Source: Stenotrophomonas indicatrix
Lineage (GTDB): Bacteria > Pseudomonadota > Gammaproteobacteria > Xanthomonadales > Xanthomonadaceae
Reading direction: 5' to 3'
NCBI GenBank assembly: GCA_041545745.1
Contig: CP168152.1
Span: forward strand, 1,610,001 to 1,674,000
Length of the DNA stretch: 64,000 nucleotides
This document shows positions 37,426 to 45,620 of the stretch, piece after piece (positions within the stretch are counted from its first letter, which is position 1; each line of letters starts with the position of its first letter). The notes beneath the pieces were generated by a model. The model ran no database searches. It had not been told where the DNA came from and saw nothing but the letters and a program-made list of their open reading frames with translations. A program made the position numbers and the translations under genes.

Positions 37426-38508
37426 TCAGAGGGGAGCCGCTGCTGTCTTCAACGCCTCGACCACCTGTGAATCGGTAAAGCCGCAGTGGCCTTCGCCAAC
37501 CGCAGGCAGTACCCGCGGCAGTGGCGTTGCGCCGGCGCGCCTGGCCAGTTGCGGATACACCGTCTGCATGCGCGGCACGATGCTCGGGTCATTGTGGTTG
37601 AACTGGATCACAAGCGGCCGCCTGACCGCGCCGGTCAACGCCAGCTTTTCGCGCACATATCGCTGTGCCGGCGCAGCAGGTGCCAGCCGCTGCACGCCCG
37701 CATTGAACGCCTTGTCGTCGCCGAATCCGCGGTAGACAGTCCTCAGATTGCCGACCGGCATGCCGCCGGCGCGCGTAGCCAGTTCGTGCAGGATCATCGC
37801 GTGCAGGCTGATCGTGCCCGGCAATGCCTCGGCGCTTACCTGCAGCCGTGTGGCCAGTTGCGCAGCGACGGCCGGCCGGCTCTGAAGCGCGGCGGCGATG
37901 CCTTGATAGAGCGCCATCTGCGATAGCGCCGCAGCGTCTGCCGATACCAGGCCCTGGCGGGGCAGCCCCTCGGCCTCGGGGAAGAAATAATCGAACGCCA
38001 CCAGTGTAGTCAGCAGGTCGTTGGCCAACTGCTCGCCGGGCAGGTTGGCGCCACACAGCGAAACACCTCCGTTGTAGTGCTGCGGCAGGCGTTCGAGAGT
38101 GGCGATGGCCACCGCACCGCCCATCGAGAAACCGAGTATCCAGGTGCGACGCACGTCCTTCAATTCGGACAGGGCATGCACGCGCAGGCGCTCCATGTCG
38201 TCGATTGCGTTTGCCACCGCCCAACCCTGGCTGGCATAGGCGCTCTGCGCAACGGCGTAGCCCGCTGCAAGCAGGCCAGCGGTGCTGTCGTTGGCCGGCA
38301 TCGGTGAAGGCTGCGGAACGCCGACCGGTTCATAGCCATGCGCCAGCATCACCAGTTCACCGTTCCAGCCGGCGGGCACATCCAGGCGCCAGCGTGCGCC
38401 TTGCAGTTCGCCGCTGGAGGTGCGCGGCGTGGCTGCAGGTGCGGCGGACAGCGGGGTGTGTGGCAGCAGCAGGGCCACGGCCAGGGCGAGTCGAAAACGT
38501 GGACGCAT
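37426..38508 (-). CDS. Exported alpha/beta-hydrolase
   Basis: The protein has 360 residues from the ATG at 38508 (AAGGAAGG just upstream). The signal peptide ends near LSAAPA. The hydrolase core has VMLAHGYEPVG as the oxyanion strand, the nucleophile elbow GFSMGG and the late His in GEGHCGF. The acid is probably in HNDPS. It resembles periplasmic esterase or peptidase-like hydrolases; the substrate is unknown. Confidence 0.8.
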   Translation of the reverse strand: MRPRFRLALAVALLLPHTPLSAAPAATPRTSSGELQGARWRLDVPAGWNGELVMLAHGYEPVGVPQPSPMPANDSTAGLLAAGYAVAQSAYASQGWAVANAIDDMERLRVHALSELKDVRRTWILGFSMGGAVAIATLERLPQHYNGGVSLCGANLPGEQLANDLLTTLVAFDYFFPEAEGLPRQGLVSADAAALSQMALYQGIAAALQSRPAVAAQLATRLQVSAEALPGTISLHAMILHELATRAGGMPVGNLRTVYRGFGDDKAFNAGVQRLAPAAPAQRYVREKLALTGAVRRPLVIQFNHNDPSIVPRMQTVYPQLARRAGATPLPRVLPAVGEGHCGFTDSQVVEALKTAAAPL

Positions 38509-38667
38509 CGTGACCTTCCTTGCAGGGCGTGTGGCGAGGATAGGGCTGGATAGTGCAAGGGGCGCGCTGCACCGCATCAGTGGCTTGCCCAGGCGCCTGA
38601 TCTGACGCTAGTGTGGGGGAATGGTGACCCAGCGCATTCCGGCGATTATCCGAATTCCCCACGGGAA

Positions 38668-38719
38668 GGCGGGTTAGCGCGCGGCTGTTCCAGCCATGCA
38701 ACCCGCCCGGGAGGGCGGG
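38668..38719 (+). other. Competing hairpins upstream of the P-loop kinase gene
   Basis: GGCGGGTT (38668) can pair with AACCCGCC (38700-38707), while CCCGCCC (38702-38708) can instead pair with GGGCGGG (38713-38719). The two stems exclude each other. In GC-rich DNA this can be chance; no T-run follows. Confidence 0.3.
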
Positions 38720-38769
38720 CTGCCACCGCTCCCGGGCGATCGACGTTCCTTCGCCCTCGTAGATGGCAC

Positions 38770-39285
38770 ATGCAGCTACTTCCCACCAGTACACACGATT
38801 GCCCGGCCACCCTGCACCTGGTATGCGGCAAGATCGGAGCAGGCAAATCCACGCTGTCCCGGAAGTTGTCGATGCAGCCGCGGACTGCACTGATCTGCGA
38901 AGACACCTGGCTGGCGGCACTCTATCCCGGCCAGATCAGGTCCGTGGCCGACTACCTGCGGAACGCGGCGGCGTTGCGCGGCATACTTACCGACCACGTC
39001 TGCTGCCTGCTGCAGGCGGGGGTGTCGGTAGTGCTCGACTTTCCCTCCAATACCCCCGCCAGCCGCGCATGGGCGCGGCAGATATTCGTTCGCGCCGGCG
39101 CGGCGCATCGGCTGCACTTCCTGGACGTCCCTGATGAGGTCTGCAAGGCGAGGCTGCGCGCGCGCAATGCTGCTGGCGCGCATCCATTCCAGGCTACGGA
39201 GGCCGAGTTCGAGCGGATTACCCGCCATTTCGTTGCTCCTGCCGAGGAAGAGGGATTCGACGTGATCCACCTACCCGGAGGATGA
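38770..39285 (+). CDS. P-loop kinase-like ATP-binding protein
   Basis: The protein has 171 residues. Walker A is CGKIGAGKSTLS near residue 22. A Walker B-like strand is VVLDFPSN, and the Arg-rich lid is CKARLRARNAAG. This is the AAA_33/Zeta-toxin-like small-molecule kinase fold. No antitoxin-like partner gene is adjacent, so I do not call it a toxin. The ATG at 38770 starts close to the P-loop. Substrate unknown. Confidence 0.75.
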   Translation: MQLLPTSTHDCPATLHLVCGKIGAGKSTLSRKLSMQPRTALICEDTWLAALYPGQIRSVADYLRNAAALRGILTDHVCCLLQAGVSVVLDFPSNTPASRAWARQIFVRAGAAHRLHFLDVPDEVCKARLRARNAAGAHPFQATEAEFERITRHFVAPAEEEGFDVIHLPGG

Positions 39286-39379
39286 GCCCTTGTTCCGGCT
39301 TGAGCCGCCGTGCCGGTAGGTCTTGAATCCGATACGATCTGACGTATCTGCCTTCTTCCGCTTGATCTGGAGTCCCGTC

Positions 39380-40213
39380 ATGGCCGATCGTCTCGCCATC
39401 CTGCTCGAACGCTTCGCGGTCACCGCCTCGGTGTTCCATGCCGGCGCGCTGTGTGGCATCAACAGCCTCGAAGGAGAGGGCGAGGCCGGCCAGCTGCATC
39501 TGGTGCGGCGCGGTCCGTTGCAGGTCAGCCATGGGGCGCAGACGGTGCAGGTCGACGTTCCCAGCCTGCTGCTGTATCCGCGCCCGCTGCCACACCGCTT
39601 CCACACCGATCCACAGCATGGCGCGGACATGGCCTGCGCCAACCTCCATTTCGAGGGCGGCAAGCTCAACCCGATCAGTGCCGCGCTGCCCGATTTCATC
39701 TGCCTGCCGTTGGCCGAACTGTATGGCGGCCATGCCGCCCTGGAGCTGCTGTTCGAGGAGGCATTCGAGCAGCGCTGCGGTCGCACGGTGATGGTCAACC
39801 GCCTGTTCGAGGTGGTGATGATCCAGGTGCTGCGGCAGTTGATGGAGGGGGGCGAGATGCGCGGCGGCCTTTTCGCCGGGCTCGGCCACCCACGCCTGCG
39901 GTTGGCGCTGGTGGCGATGCACGAGGCACCTGCCCAGGCCTGGACACTGGAAGATCTGGCCGATGTCGCAGGCATGTCACGCAGCGTGTTCGCCGCCAGT
40001 TTCCGTGAGGCCATGGGAACCACGCCCGGTCACTATCTGCAGGGGTGGCGGGTAGGTCTGGCACAGCAGGCGCTGCGTCAGGGCCGACCGTTGAAACGGA
40101 TCGCCGACGAGGTTGGCTATGGCAGCGAGGCGGCGTTGTCGCGAGCGTTCAAGGCGCACACCGGGCAATCGCCACGGCAATGGCGGGGGCAGGCGCGCGT
40201 CGCTGCCGGTTGA
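39380..40213 (+). CDS. AraC-family transcriptional regulator
   Basis: The protein has 277 residues. An N-terminal cupin-type sensing domain (about 1-165, with LLLYPRPLPHRFHTD) precedes two helix-turn-helix motifs: WTLEDLADVAGMSRSVFAAS and PLKRIADEVGYGSEAALSRA. It belongs to the AraC group with a cupin_6-type domain. It converges on crcB; no obvious target gene is adjacent on its own strand. Confidence 0.88.
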   Translation: MADRLAILLERFAVTASVFHAGALCGINSLEGEGEAGQLHLVRRGPLQVSHGAQTVQVDVPSLLLYPRPLPHRFHTDPQHGADMACANLHFEGGKLNPISAALPDFICLPLAELYGGHAALELLFEEAFEQRCGRTVMVNRLFEVVMIQVLRQLMEGGEMRGGLFAGLGHPRLRLALVAMHEAPAQAWTLEDLADVAGMSRSVFAASFREAMGTTPGHYLQGWRVGLAQQALRQGRPLKRIADEVGYGSEAALSRAFKAHTGQSPRQWRGQARVAAG

Positions 40214-40216
40214 GCA

Positions 40217-40609
40217 TCACCCCAGCGCGAGCCGGGTCAGCTTCATGCCGGCGAACAGCCCGGCCAGGCCAAGGGCTACCGAACCGCCCGCGTAGAGTGC
40301 GGCAAGACCATGCTGGCCCCGCTGCAGCAGCAGGCCAGTTTCCAGCGAGAAGGTGGAGAACGTGGTGTAGCCGCCAAGAATGCCGGTGGCCAGCAGCAGG
40401 CGCAGTTGCGGCGAGGCGCCGTTGCGCAGGGCAAATGCCTCCACCACCACACCCATCAACAAAGCGCCGCTGATGTTGACCAGAAAGGTCGACCAGGGCC
40501 ACGAACTGCCGACGGCGACGCGGGCGCCGATCAGATTGCAGCCATGGCGCAGGCAGGCGCCGACACCGCCGCCCAGGAATACCAGCACATAGTTGTTCAA
40601 CGTCTGCAT
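40217..40609 (-). CDS. crcB: Fluoride ion channel Fluc/CrcB
   Basis: The protein has 130 residues and four membrane helices, the Fluc size. Family marks are FLGGGVGACLRHGCN near the start, VNISGALLMG, and GILGGYTTFSTFSLE with the conserved Phe residues of the pore. It works as a dual-topology dimer that lets fluoride out of the cell. The ATG at 40609 has GAGG 7 nt upstream. A fluoride riboswitch lies about 90 nt before it on the same strand, confirming the role. Confidence 0.95.
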   Translation of the reverse strand: MQTLNNYVLVFLGGGVGACLRHGCNLIGARVAVGSSWPWSTFLVNISGALLMGVVVEAFALRNGASPQLRLLLATGILGGYTTFSTFSLETGLLLQRGQHGLAALYAGGSVALGLAGLFAGMKLTRLALG

Positions 40610-40696
40610 TGCTTGCCTCGAGTGCGTGTTCGCAGGTTCGATGGCGTACGCAATGGCGGGCACGGCCTGCCATCGAACGAACGCCGGGTTCGTCTC

Positions 40697-40748
40697 AGCA
40701 GGAGCCATCAGCCATCTCAGGCGGTTATCGGGGGAGCCCCATCCCCAT
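40697..40748 (-). promoter_or_regulatory. Fluoride riboswitch (crcB motif)
   Basis: Read on the minus strand from 40746: GGGGATGGGGCTCCCCC, then GATAACCGCC, then GGCTGATGGCTCCTGC. These are the conserved blocks of the crcB RNA motif in the right order, including the pseudoknot segments. It precedes crcB. Between aptamer and start codon lies a perfect 10-bp stem, GTTCGATGGC (40678-40669) with GCCATCGAAC (40645-40636), a candidate expression platform. Confidence 0.92.
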
Positions 40749-40777
40749 CGACGGCCATGCTACCAGCCCGCGATGGG

Positions 40778-41218
40778 TCAGGGCAGGGCAGTCATCACCA
40801 CGCGTGCAACCTTGCCGCGGCTGACGCCTTCCATCAGCAGGTCATGGGCCATCAGCCCCAGCGTGGCCTCGCGACGGTAGCCCACCTCCAGACCACGCTC
40901 GGCAAGGATGTGGGCGACCAGCTCATAGGCCGCTTGCCAGATATCCAGGTGGGCTTCACTGGGCATGTGCATGTAGGCCGTGCCGCGTTCGCCGACCCCC
41001 CGCCCCAACGGGCCGAACAGCAGCTCCCGCGGGTCCAGCTTCACCGCATCGGCTATGCGGAACAGCTGTTCGGCTTTCACGTGGTTGGCCTTGACGTGGT
41101 CGTTGAGCCAGTTGCTGACCGTTGCCGTCGTCGTTTCGGCGGCACGCGCCAGATCGGCCGGGCGTGCATGCCCGGCGTCCTTCATGGCGACCGCGAGTCG
41201 TTGTCCAAGAGTATTCAT
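40778..41218 (-). CDS. Cro/C1-type (XRE) repressor-like protein
   Basis: The protein has 146 residues. An N-terminal helix-turn-helix is visible in LGQRLAVAMKDAGHARPADL followed by ARAAETTTATVSNWLND. The C-terminal part is helical with no LexA/CI peptidase motif. It faces a Cro-like gene across 78 bp, in the layout of a phage CI/Cro switch, but no other phage gene is near. Confidence 0.82.
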   Translation of the reverse strand: MNTLGQRLAVAMKDAGHARPADLARAAETTTATVSNWLNDHVKANHVKAEQLFRIADAVKLDPRELLFGPLGRGVGERGTAYMHMPSEAHLDIWQAAYELVAHILAERGLEVGYRREATLGLMAHDLLMEGVSRGKVARVVMTALP

Positions 41219-41296
41219 CTATGCAAGCCAGCTTAACGCGTGGAATCGAAAGAGGCCTTGGCGCAAGAATAAGTTTGATGATGAAAGGGATCGAAA

Positions 41297-41506
41297 ATGG
41301 ACGAATTCTGGAGCAAGCGGCAGGTCCGCACGCGGCTGGGCTTTTCCACCGACGCAGAGCTCGCCAGATTGTTTGGAATCAGCAGATCCGCTGTCTCGCA
41401 ATGGCCCAGAGGCTTTCCCATTCCGCCGCTGAGGCGCTACATCCTGCAGCAGCGGTACCCCGCGCTGTTCCCTCTGGATCAGGACCCGAACGATGAAACT
41501 GCATGA
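41297..41506 (+). CDS. Cro/YdaS-like small DNA-binding protein
   Basis: The protein has 69 residues. The helix-turn-helix is TDAELARLFGISRSAVSQWP, followed by RGFPIPPLRRYILQQRYP, a typical Cro/YdaS ending. AAGGGA lies about 7 nt before the ATG. It is divergent from the XRE gene at 40778. Confidence 0.78.
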   Translation: MDEFWSKRQVRTRLGFSTDAELARLFGISRSAVSQWPRGFPIPPLRRYILQQRYPALFPLDQDPNDETA

Positions 41507-41547
41507 GATGCGTCCAAGGCTGTCGCAGACAGACCGCTAAGATCAAT

Positions 41548-41567
41548 TTGCTAAGTATGCTTAGCAA
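41548..41567. promoter_or_regulatory. Perfect palindrome, candidate operator
   Basis: TTGCTAAGTATGCTTAGCAA has 8-bp arms around TATG; a further half-site GCTAAG lies just upstream at 41536. It sits 42 bp after the Cro-like gene. The rest of 41507-41857 holds no gene I can support. Confidence 0.5.
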
Positions 41568-41857
41568 CATAGGCAGAATCGATCGCCCCGCTCGCAGCGA
41601 TGGCCTGATCTGTGATGGGCACCCGGGTTCGTTGGCGAGCAGTGTCGACATCGGCACGGAGATTCTTGATCCCCTTCGCCATGGCCTTTCATGAATGATT
41701 AATAATTTCAATCGCGAAAGTCGCGCCTTGTAATTGACGTGTCGTGAAATCTGTGACTAATTGGCATCAACCGGTTGTGAAGGCCGGGAGTCTTTCAGTA
41801 GCTCGCAAGTGAATCGGTCGACCGTCAACGATGCAGAACAAGTCCAACGGAGGTCGT

Positions 41858-42094
41858 ATGGAATACGGCATGCATGGCTTGGCTGAACGGGTACGCCGCG
41901 AACTGGAAGCCAGTTATCACAAACACGGATGCGGTCCGGCGTTCTGGGATACCTACCAGCAGGTGCTTGATCGTCTGGTTCCGCAAGGAACCGGGCGGAC
42001 CGATGTCACCAACGAAATGGCGCTGATCATCGAACAACTGGGCATCGTCCGTCGTGCCCAGCTGGTACCGCCGCGCCCGGGCGATCCGGGCTGA
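41858..42094 (+). CDS. Small hypothetical protein
   Basis: The protein has 78 residues: MEYGMHGLAERVRRELEASY, FWDTYQQVLDRLVPQGTGRT. Soluble and helical. GGAGG directly precedes the ATG at 41858, which is why I prefer it to the ATG at 41831. It converges with the ccoG-like gene, with its stop 1 bp away. No family recognised. Confidence 0.6.
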   Translation: MEYGMHGLAERVRRELEASYHKHGCGPAFWDTYQQVLDRLVPQGTGRTDVTNEMALIIEQLGIVRRAQLVPPRPGDPG

Positions 42095-42095
42095 C

Positions 42096-43145
42096 TCAGA
42101 GCAGGCGCCAGGCGCCACAGGCCAGCAAGGCCAGCAGCATCGATGCCAGGGCGGTGGTGCGGGGGCGCCACCACCTGCGCGGCTGGCCGGCCATCACCTG
42201 CGGGCTGCAATAGCTGATCAGGCCGGGCCCGAAGCCCGCCTGATGCTGCTGCCGGGTGCAGGCTTCCAGACAGGCACCGCAGGCCAGGCAATCGGCCTGT
42301 GGACCATGGCGGATGTCCAGTTGCATCGGGCATGCGCGTACGCAGGCCATGCAATCGATGCAGTCGCCCAGCCGATCCGCGCTGAAGGTCGGCATCGGTC
42401 CGGCCAGCAGTGGATGTGCGGCACGGAAAACGTAGTCCTGCGCGGTGGTCGGGTCGAGCAGGCCACGACCGCGGCCGAGTACGCCGCCCAATGCCGGTGG
42501 GCGGGCGCCGCGCGGCTCGCCACGGCGCGGGTCATACAACATGCGCGGGGTGTGCGGGTCGGTCAGCAACGGCTGCATGCGCGCGAAGGGGCAGAGCGAT
42601 CGGCACACCTGCTCGCGCAGGAACCCGGCATTGCCCCAGGTGGCGCCGGCATAGAACAGCACCCAGAAGGTCTCCCAGCCGCTCCAGCGGCCATCGAGCG
42701 CGCCGGCGACGAGTTCGCGGATCGGGCTGAACAGTCCTACGAAGGTGATCCCGGTCCACAGCGACAGCAGCAACCAGACCACGTGGGTGACCGGCCGCGC
42801 TGCCTGCGCGGGCAGGAGGCGGGCCAGTGCCTGCGCGGTCCCATCGAAGGCCCGTGTCCACAGTGTCTGTGGGCAGGCATGCCCGCACCACACACGACCG
42901 GCCAGATGGGTGAGCAGGGCCAGACCCACCGCCATCACCGCCAGCAGGCCCAGCAGCACGCCGATGTCATCCGGCCACAGGGTCCACGCGAACAGGTCGA
43001 AGCGGCGCGCGTTGAGGTCCAACAGCAGGGCCTGCCGGCCATTCCACTGCAGCCACGGCAGCGCATGGAACAGGACCAGCAGCGCAAGGCCCAGGGTGCG
43101 GCGCCAACGCCATGGACGCGGTGGCGGACTAGTGGCGGCGCTCAT
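42096..43145 (-). CDS. Short CcoG/RdxA-like membrane ferredoxin
   Basis: The protein has 349 residues. Several membrane helices are present. Conserved CcoG blocks are GRVWCGHACPQTLW and CRSLCPFARMQ. Two 4Fe-4S motifs follow: CIDCMACVRACP and CLACGACLEAC. CcoG family proteins act in copper delivery for cbb3 oxidase assembly. The usual members are about 470 residues; here the C-terminal Ig-like FixG domain is missing and the protein ends soon after the last helix, without sign of a frameshift. It overlaps the small upstream membrane gene by 4 bp. FNR boxes nearby fit low-oxygen use. Confidence 0.8.
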   Translation of the reverse strand: MSAATSPPPRPWRWRRTLGLALLVLFHALPWLQWNGRQALLLDLNARRFDLFAWTLWPDDIGVLLGLLAVMAVGLALLTHLAGRVWCGHACPQTLWTRAFDGTAQALARLLPAQAARPVTHVVWLLLSLWTGITFVGLFSPIRELVAGALDGRWSGWETFWVLFYAGATWGNAGFLREQVCRSLCPFARMQPLLTDPHTPRMLYDPRRGEPRGARPPALGGVLGRGRGLLDPTTAQDYVFRAAHPLLAGPMPTFSADRLGDCIDCMACVRACPMQLDIRHGPQADCLACGACLEACTRQQHQAGFGPGLISYCSPQVMAGQPRRWWRPRTTALASMLLALLACGAWRLL

Positions 43146-43423
43146 CCCAATGGCTCCTCATCCTCTTCGCTCGGCATCGGCCGCAGCAGATACCCGGTCA
43201 CCGCGCTTGACAGTGCGGTGACGGCCCAGAACATGAAGAAGCCTGCGGTGTAGCCCAGCTCACGGCTGATGGCCGTACCCGGGAAGCTGATCGCCTGCAG
43301 CCGCAGTGGATCGACGAAAGCAAAGAACACCACGCAGGCCAGGCCGGCGGCGATGAAGCTGGGCCACAGGACTGCGCCCCAATGCTGGATCAGCCGCTGG
43401 CGGCTGGAAGACGGTGTGTTCAT
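43142..43423 (-). CDS. Small two-helix membrane protein, operon with ccoG-like gene
   Basis: The protein has 93 residues with two membrane helices (LWPSFIAAGLACVVFFAFV and AGFFMFWAVTALSSAVTGYL) and an acidic C-terminus. Translation is coupled to the ccoG-like gene by a 4-bp overlap. It starts divergently from the truncated haemoglobin gene, with an FNR box between them. Family not recognised; a respiratory-chain accessory role is an inference. Confidence 0.7.
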   Translation of the reverse strand: MNTPSSSRQRLIQHWGAVLWPSFIAAGLACVVFFAFVDPLRLQAISFPGTAISRELGYTAGFFMFWAVTALSSAVTGYLLRPMPSEEDEEPLG

Positions 43424-43538
43424 GCGGGTTCGGGTTGAAGAAGAGGGCGGCGCGTATACTTCGCCGTGGTTGGCGCAGCATCCGCAAGGCATGCTTCCTG
43501 CAAGCGTGCCAGCCTAGGTGCGCCGCAGTGCGCTGACA

Positions 43539-43552
43539 TTGATCTGGATCAA
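43539..43552. promoter_or_regulatory. FNR/Anr box
   Basis: TTGATCTGGATCAA is a perfect match to the palindromic TTGAT-N4-ATCAA site. It lies 52 bp before the haemoglobin start and 116 bp from the divergent membrane-protein gene, so it could serve both. Confidence 0.85.
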
Positions 43553-43603
43553 CAGCGGTGGTGGCGGCATGCGGCACACTGCCGGTCCGCATTTGGTGCC
43601 CTG

Positions 43604-44044
43604 ATGAACGCAACGCCCACGACTGTGCTTCCCATTGCTTCGCCAGAGTTGTGCAGTGAGGAGGAAGTGACCCGGCTGGTTCACGATTTCTACGCGCGCG
43701 TGCGTGACGAGGAGCGTCTGGGGCCGGTGTTCGAAGGACATGTGCGCGACTGGCCGGAACACCTGGCCCAGCTCGTCGACTTCTGGTCGGCGATGCTGCG
43801 CGGGACGCGCCGGTTCAAGGGTTCGCCGATGTCCAAGCACATGGCGATCGACCTGGAAAAGGATCTGTTCGACCGCTGGCTGGTGCTGTTCCACATCACC
43901 ACGGCCGAATGCAACAACCCGCCGATGCAGGCGCTGGCCGACGATGTGGCCGCCCGCATCGCCGAAACCTTCTGGCGCCGTTACCAGATGCTGCGCTGGC
44001 CGCAGGTCATGCTGCCGGTGCTGGGCGTGCCCACCAAGGATTGA
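43604..44044 (+). CDS. Group III truncated haemoglobin
   Basis: The protein has 146 residues. LVHDFYARVRDEERLGPVFE at the start and FWSAMLRGTRRFKGSPMSKH followed by WLVLFHITTAE are the truncated haemoglobin pattern; the His in SPMSKHMAI or LFHIT would be the haem ligand. Group III members are linked to low-oxygen life and nitric oxide. The ATG at 43604 is preferred, since upstream codons are not conserved-like. An FNR box lies just upstream and hemN just downstream. Confidence 0.85.
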   Translation: MNATPTTVLPIASPELCSEEEVTRLVHDFYARVRDEERLGPVFEGHVRDWPEHLAQLVDFWSAMLRGTRRFKGSPMSKHMAIDLEKDLFDRWLVLFHITTAECNNPPMQALADDVAARIAETFWRRYQMLRWPQVMLPVLGVPTKD

Positions 44045-44054
44045 TCTGGGTCAA
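44041..44054 (+). promoter_or_regulatory. FNR/Anr box before hemN
   Basis: TTGATCTGGGTCAA matches TTGAT-N4-ATCAA with one change. It overlaps the TGA stop of the haemoglobin gene and lies 34 bp before the hemN ATG. Confidence 0.75.
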
Positions 44055-44088
44055 GGCGCACCGCCTGGCTTGGCGCGATGCTGGCGCC

Positions 44089-45498
44089 ATGGACACGTTC
44101 TCTCCCGCTGCCGGTGGCCTGGCTTGGACCTTCGATCCCGATCTGCTGCGCCGGCACGACCGGCCGGGGCCGCGCTACACCTCCTATCCGACCGCGCCGC
44201 ACTTCCATGACGGCTTCGATGCACCAGCGCTGCGCCAGGCGATCGCCGACAGCAACCCGCTGGCGCGCGCGTTGTCGTTGTATGTCCATGTGCCGTTCTG
44301 CTCCAGCCCCTGCTTCTACTGCGGCTGCAACCGGGTGATCACCCGCGACCGCGGGCGTGGCCACAGTTACGTGTCACGCGTGCTGGCCGAGGCAGACCTT
44401 TTGGCGCCGCAGTTCGCCGACGGCCGTGAAGTGATCCAGCTGCACCTCGGCGGTGGTACACCGAATTTCCTGGATGCCGATGCGATGACTACGTTGGTGG
44501 AAGGCCTGCGCCGCCGCTTCGATTTCAGCGATTCGTCGCAGCGTGATTTTTCCATCGAACTGGACCCCCGTTTCATCGATACCAGCGACGTGGCGATGCT
44601 GGCCCGGCTCGGCTTCAATCGCGCCAGTTTGGGCGTGCAGGATTTCGATCCGCAGGTGCAGGAATCGATCAACCGCGTGCAGGGCGTGCGGCAGACGCTG
44701 GACATCCTGCGCGCGTGCCGCGACAGCGGCATGCGTTCGGTCAACGTCGATCTGATCTACGGTCTGCCTGGGCAGAGCCTGGAGGGCTTCGGCCGTACCC
44801 TGGAACTGGTGCTGGCGCTGCGTCCGGATCGACTGGCGGTGTACGGCTATGCGCACCTGCCTCACCTGTTCCGCGCGCAGCGGCAGATCGACGAAAGCCG
44901 GATGCCTTCGCCGGAAGACAAGCTGGCGCTGCTGGGCCTGGCGGTGGAGCGCCTGTCCGCGGCCGGTTACCAGTACATCGGCATGGACCACTTCGCATTG
45001 CCGGAAGAGGATCTGTCGCGTGCCCAGCGCGCCGGCCAGCTGCATCGCAACTTCATGGGCTATACCACCCATGCCGACACCGATTTGCTTGGTCTCGGCG
45101 TAAGTGCGATCAGCCACATCGGTGCCACCTACAGCCAGAATTCGCGTGACCTGCCGTCATGGGAAAACGCCGTGGATCAGGGGCAGCTGCCGGTCTGGCG
45201 CGGCGTCGCACTCAGTGCCGATGACGAGCTGCGCGCCGAGCTGATCCAGCAGTTGATGTGCCAGGGTGAAGTGGATGGAATGTCACTGGCCCAGCGCCAC
45301 GGCATTGATTTCGAGACCTACTTCGCCGAAGACCTGCAGGCCGTGCAGCGCCTGCAGCAGGACGGCCTGGCCGAGTACCGCGATGGCGTGGTGCGTACCA
45401 GCGAGCCGGGGCGGCCGTTGCTGCGCCTGCTGGCAATGTGCTTCGATCCCTATCTGCGTGTTGCCCACGAGCAGCCGCGCTACTCGCGGGCGATCTGA
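44089..45498 (+). CDS. hemN: Oxygen-independent coproporphyrinogen III oxidase
   Basis: The protein has 469 residues. The radical SAM cluster motif is CX3CX2CXC, C71-C75-C78-C80 in FCSSPCFYCGCNRV. HLGGGTPNFL, SIELDPRF and NVDLIYGLPGQ are further HemN marks, and the C-terminal HemN domain is complete. It makes protoporphyrinogen without oxygen. An FNR-type site directly upstream fits anaerobic induction. It lies in the low-oxygen cluster with the haemoglobin and CcoG-like genes. Confidence 0.95.
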   Translation: MDTFSPAAGGLAWTFDPDLLRRHDRPGPRYTSYPTAPHFHDGFDAPALRQAIADSNPLARALSLYVHVPFCSSPCFYCGCNRVITRDRGRGHSYVSRVLAEADLLAPQFADGREVIQLHLGGGTPNFLDADAMTTLVEGLRRRFDFSDSSQRDFSIELDPRFIDTSDVAMLARLGFNRASLGVQDFDPQVQESINRVQGVRQTLDILRACRDSGMRSVNVDLIYGLPGQSLEGFGRTLELVLALRPDRLAVYGYAHLPHLFRAQRQIDESRMPSPEDKLALLGLAVERLSAAGYQYIGMDHFALPEEDLSRAQRAGQLHRNFMGYTTHADTDLLGLGVSAISHIGATYSQNSRDLPSWENAVDQGQLPVWRGVALSADDELRAELIQQLMCQGEVDGMSLAQRHGIDFETYFAEDLQAVQRLQQDGLAEYRDGVVRTSEPGRPLLRLLAMCFDPYLRVAHEQPRYSRAI

Positions 45499-45620
45499 GC
45501 GCAGCCTCCAGCGCTTGCCGGCATTGCGACGAGCAGCCATGCCGCCGCTGGTCGTGGTGTGGGTGTGGCCGACGTCCGTGCGCGAGGTCGAGAAATTCCT
45601 CACAGCTACAGGCAATCATA

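Noticed and set aside
38770..39285. Zeta-type toxin of a toxin-antitoxin system
   Set aside because: Only the P-loop fold is shared. No small antitoxin gene lies next to it and the key substrate-binding residues could not be identified.
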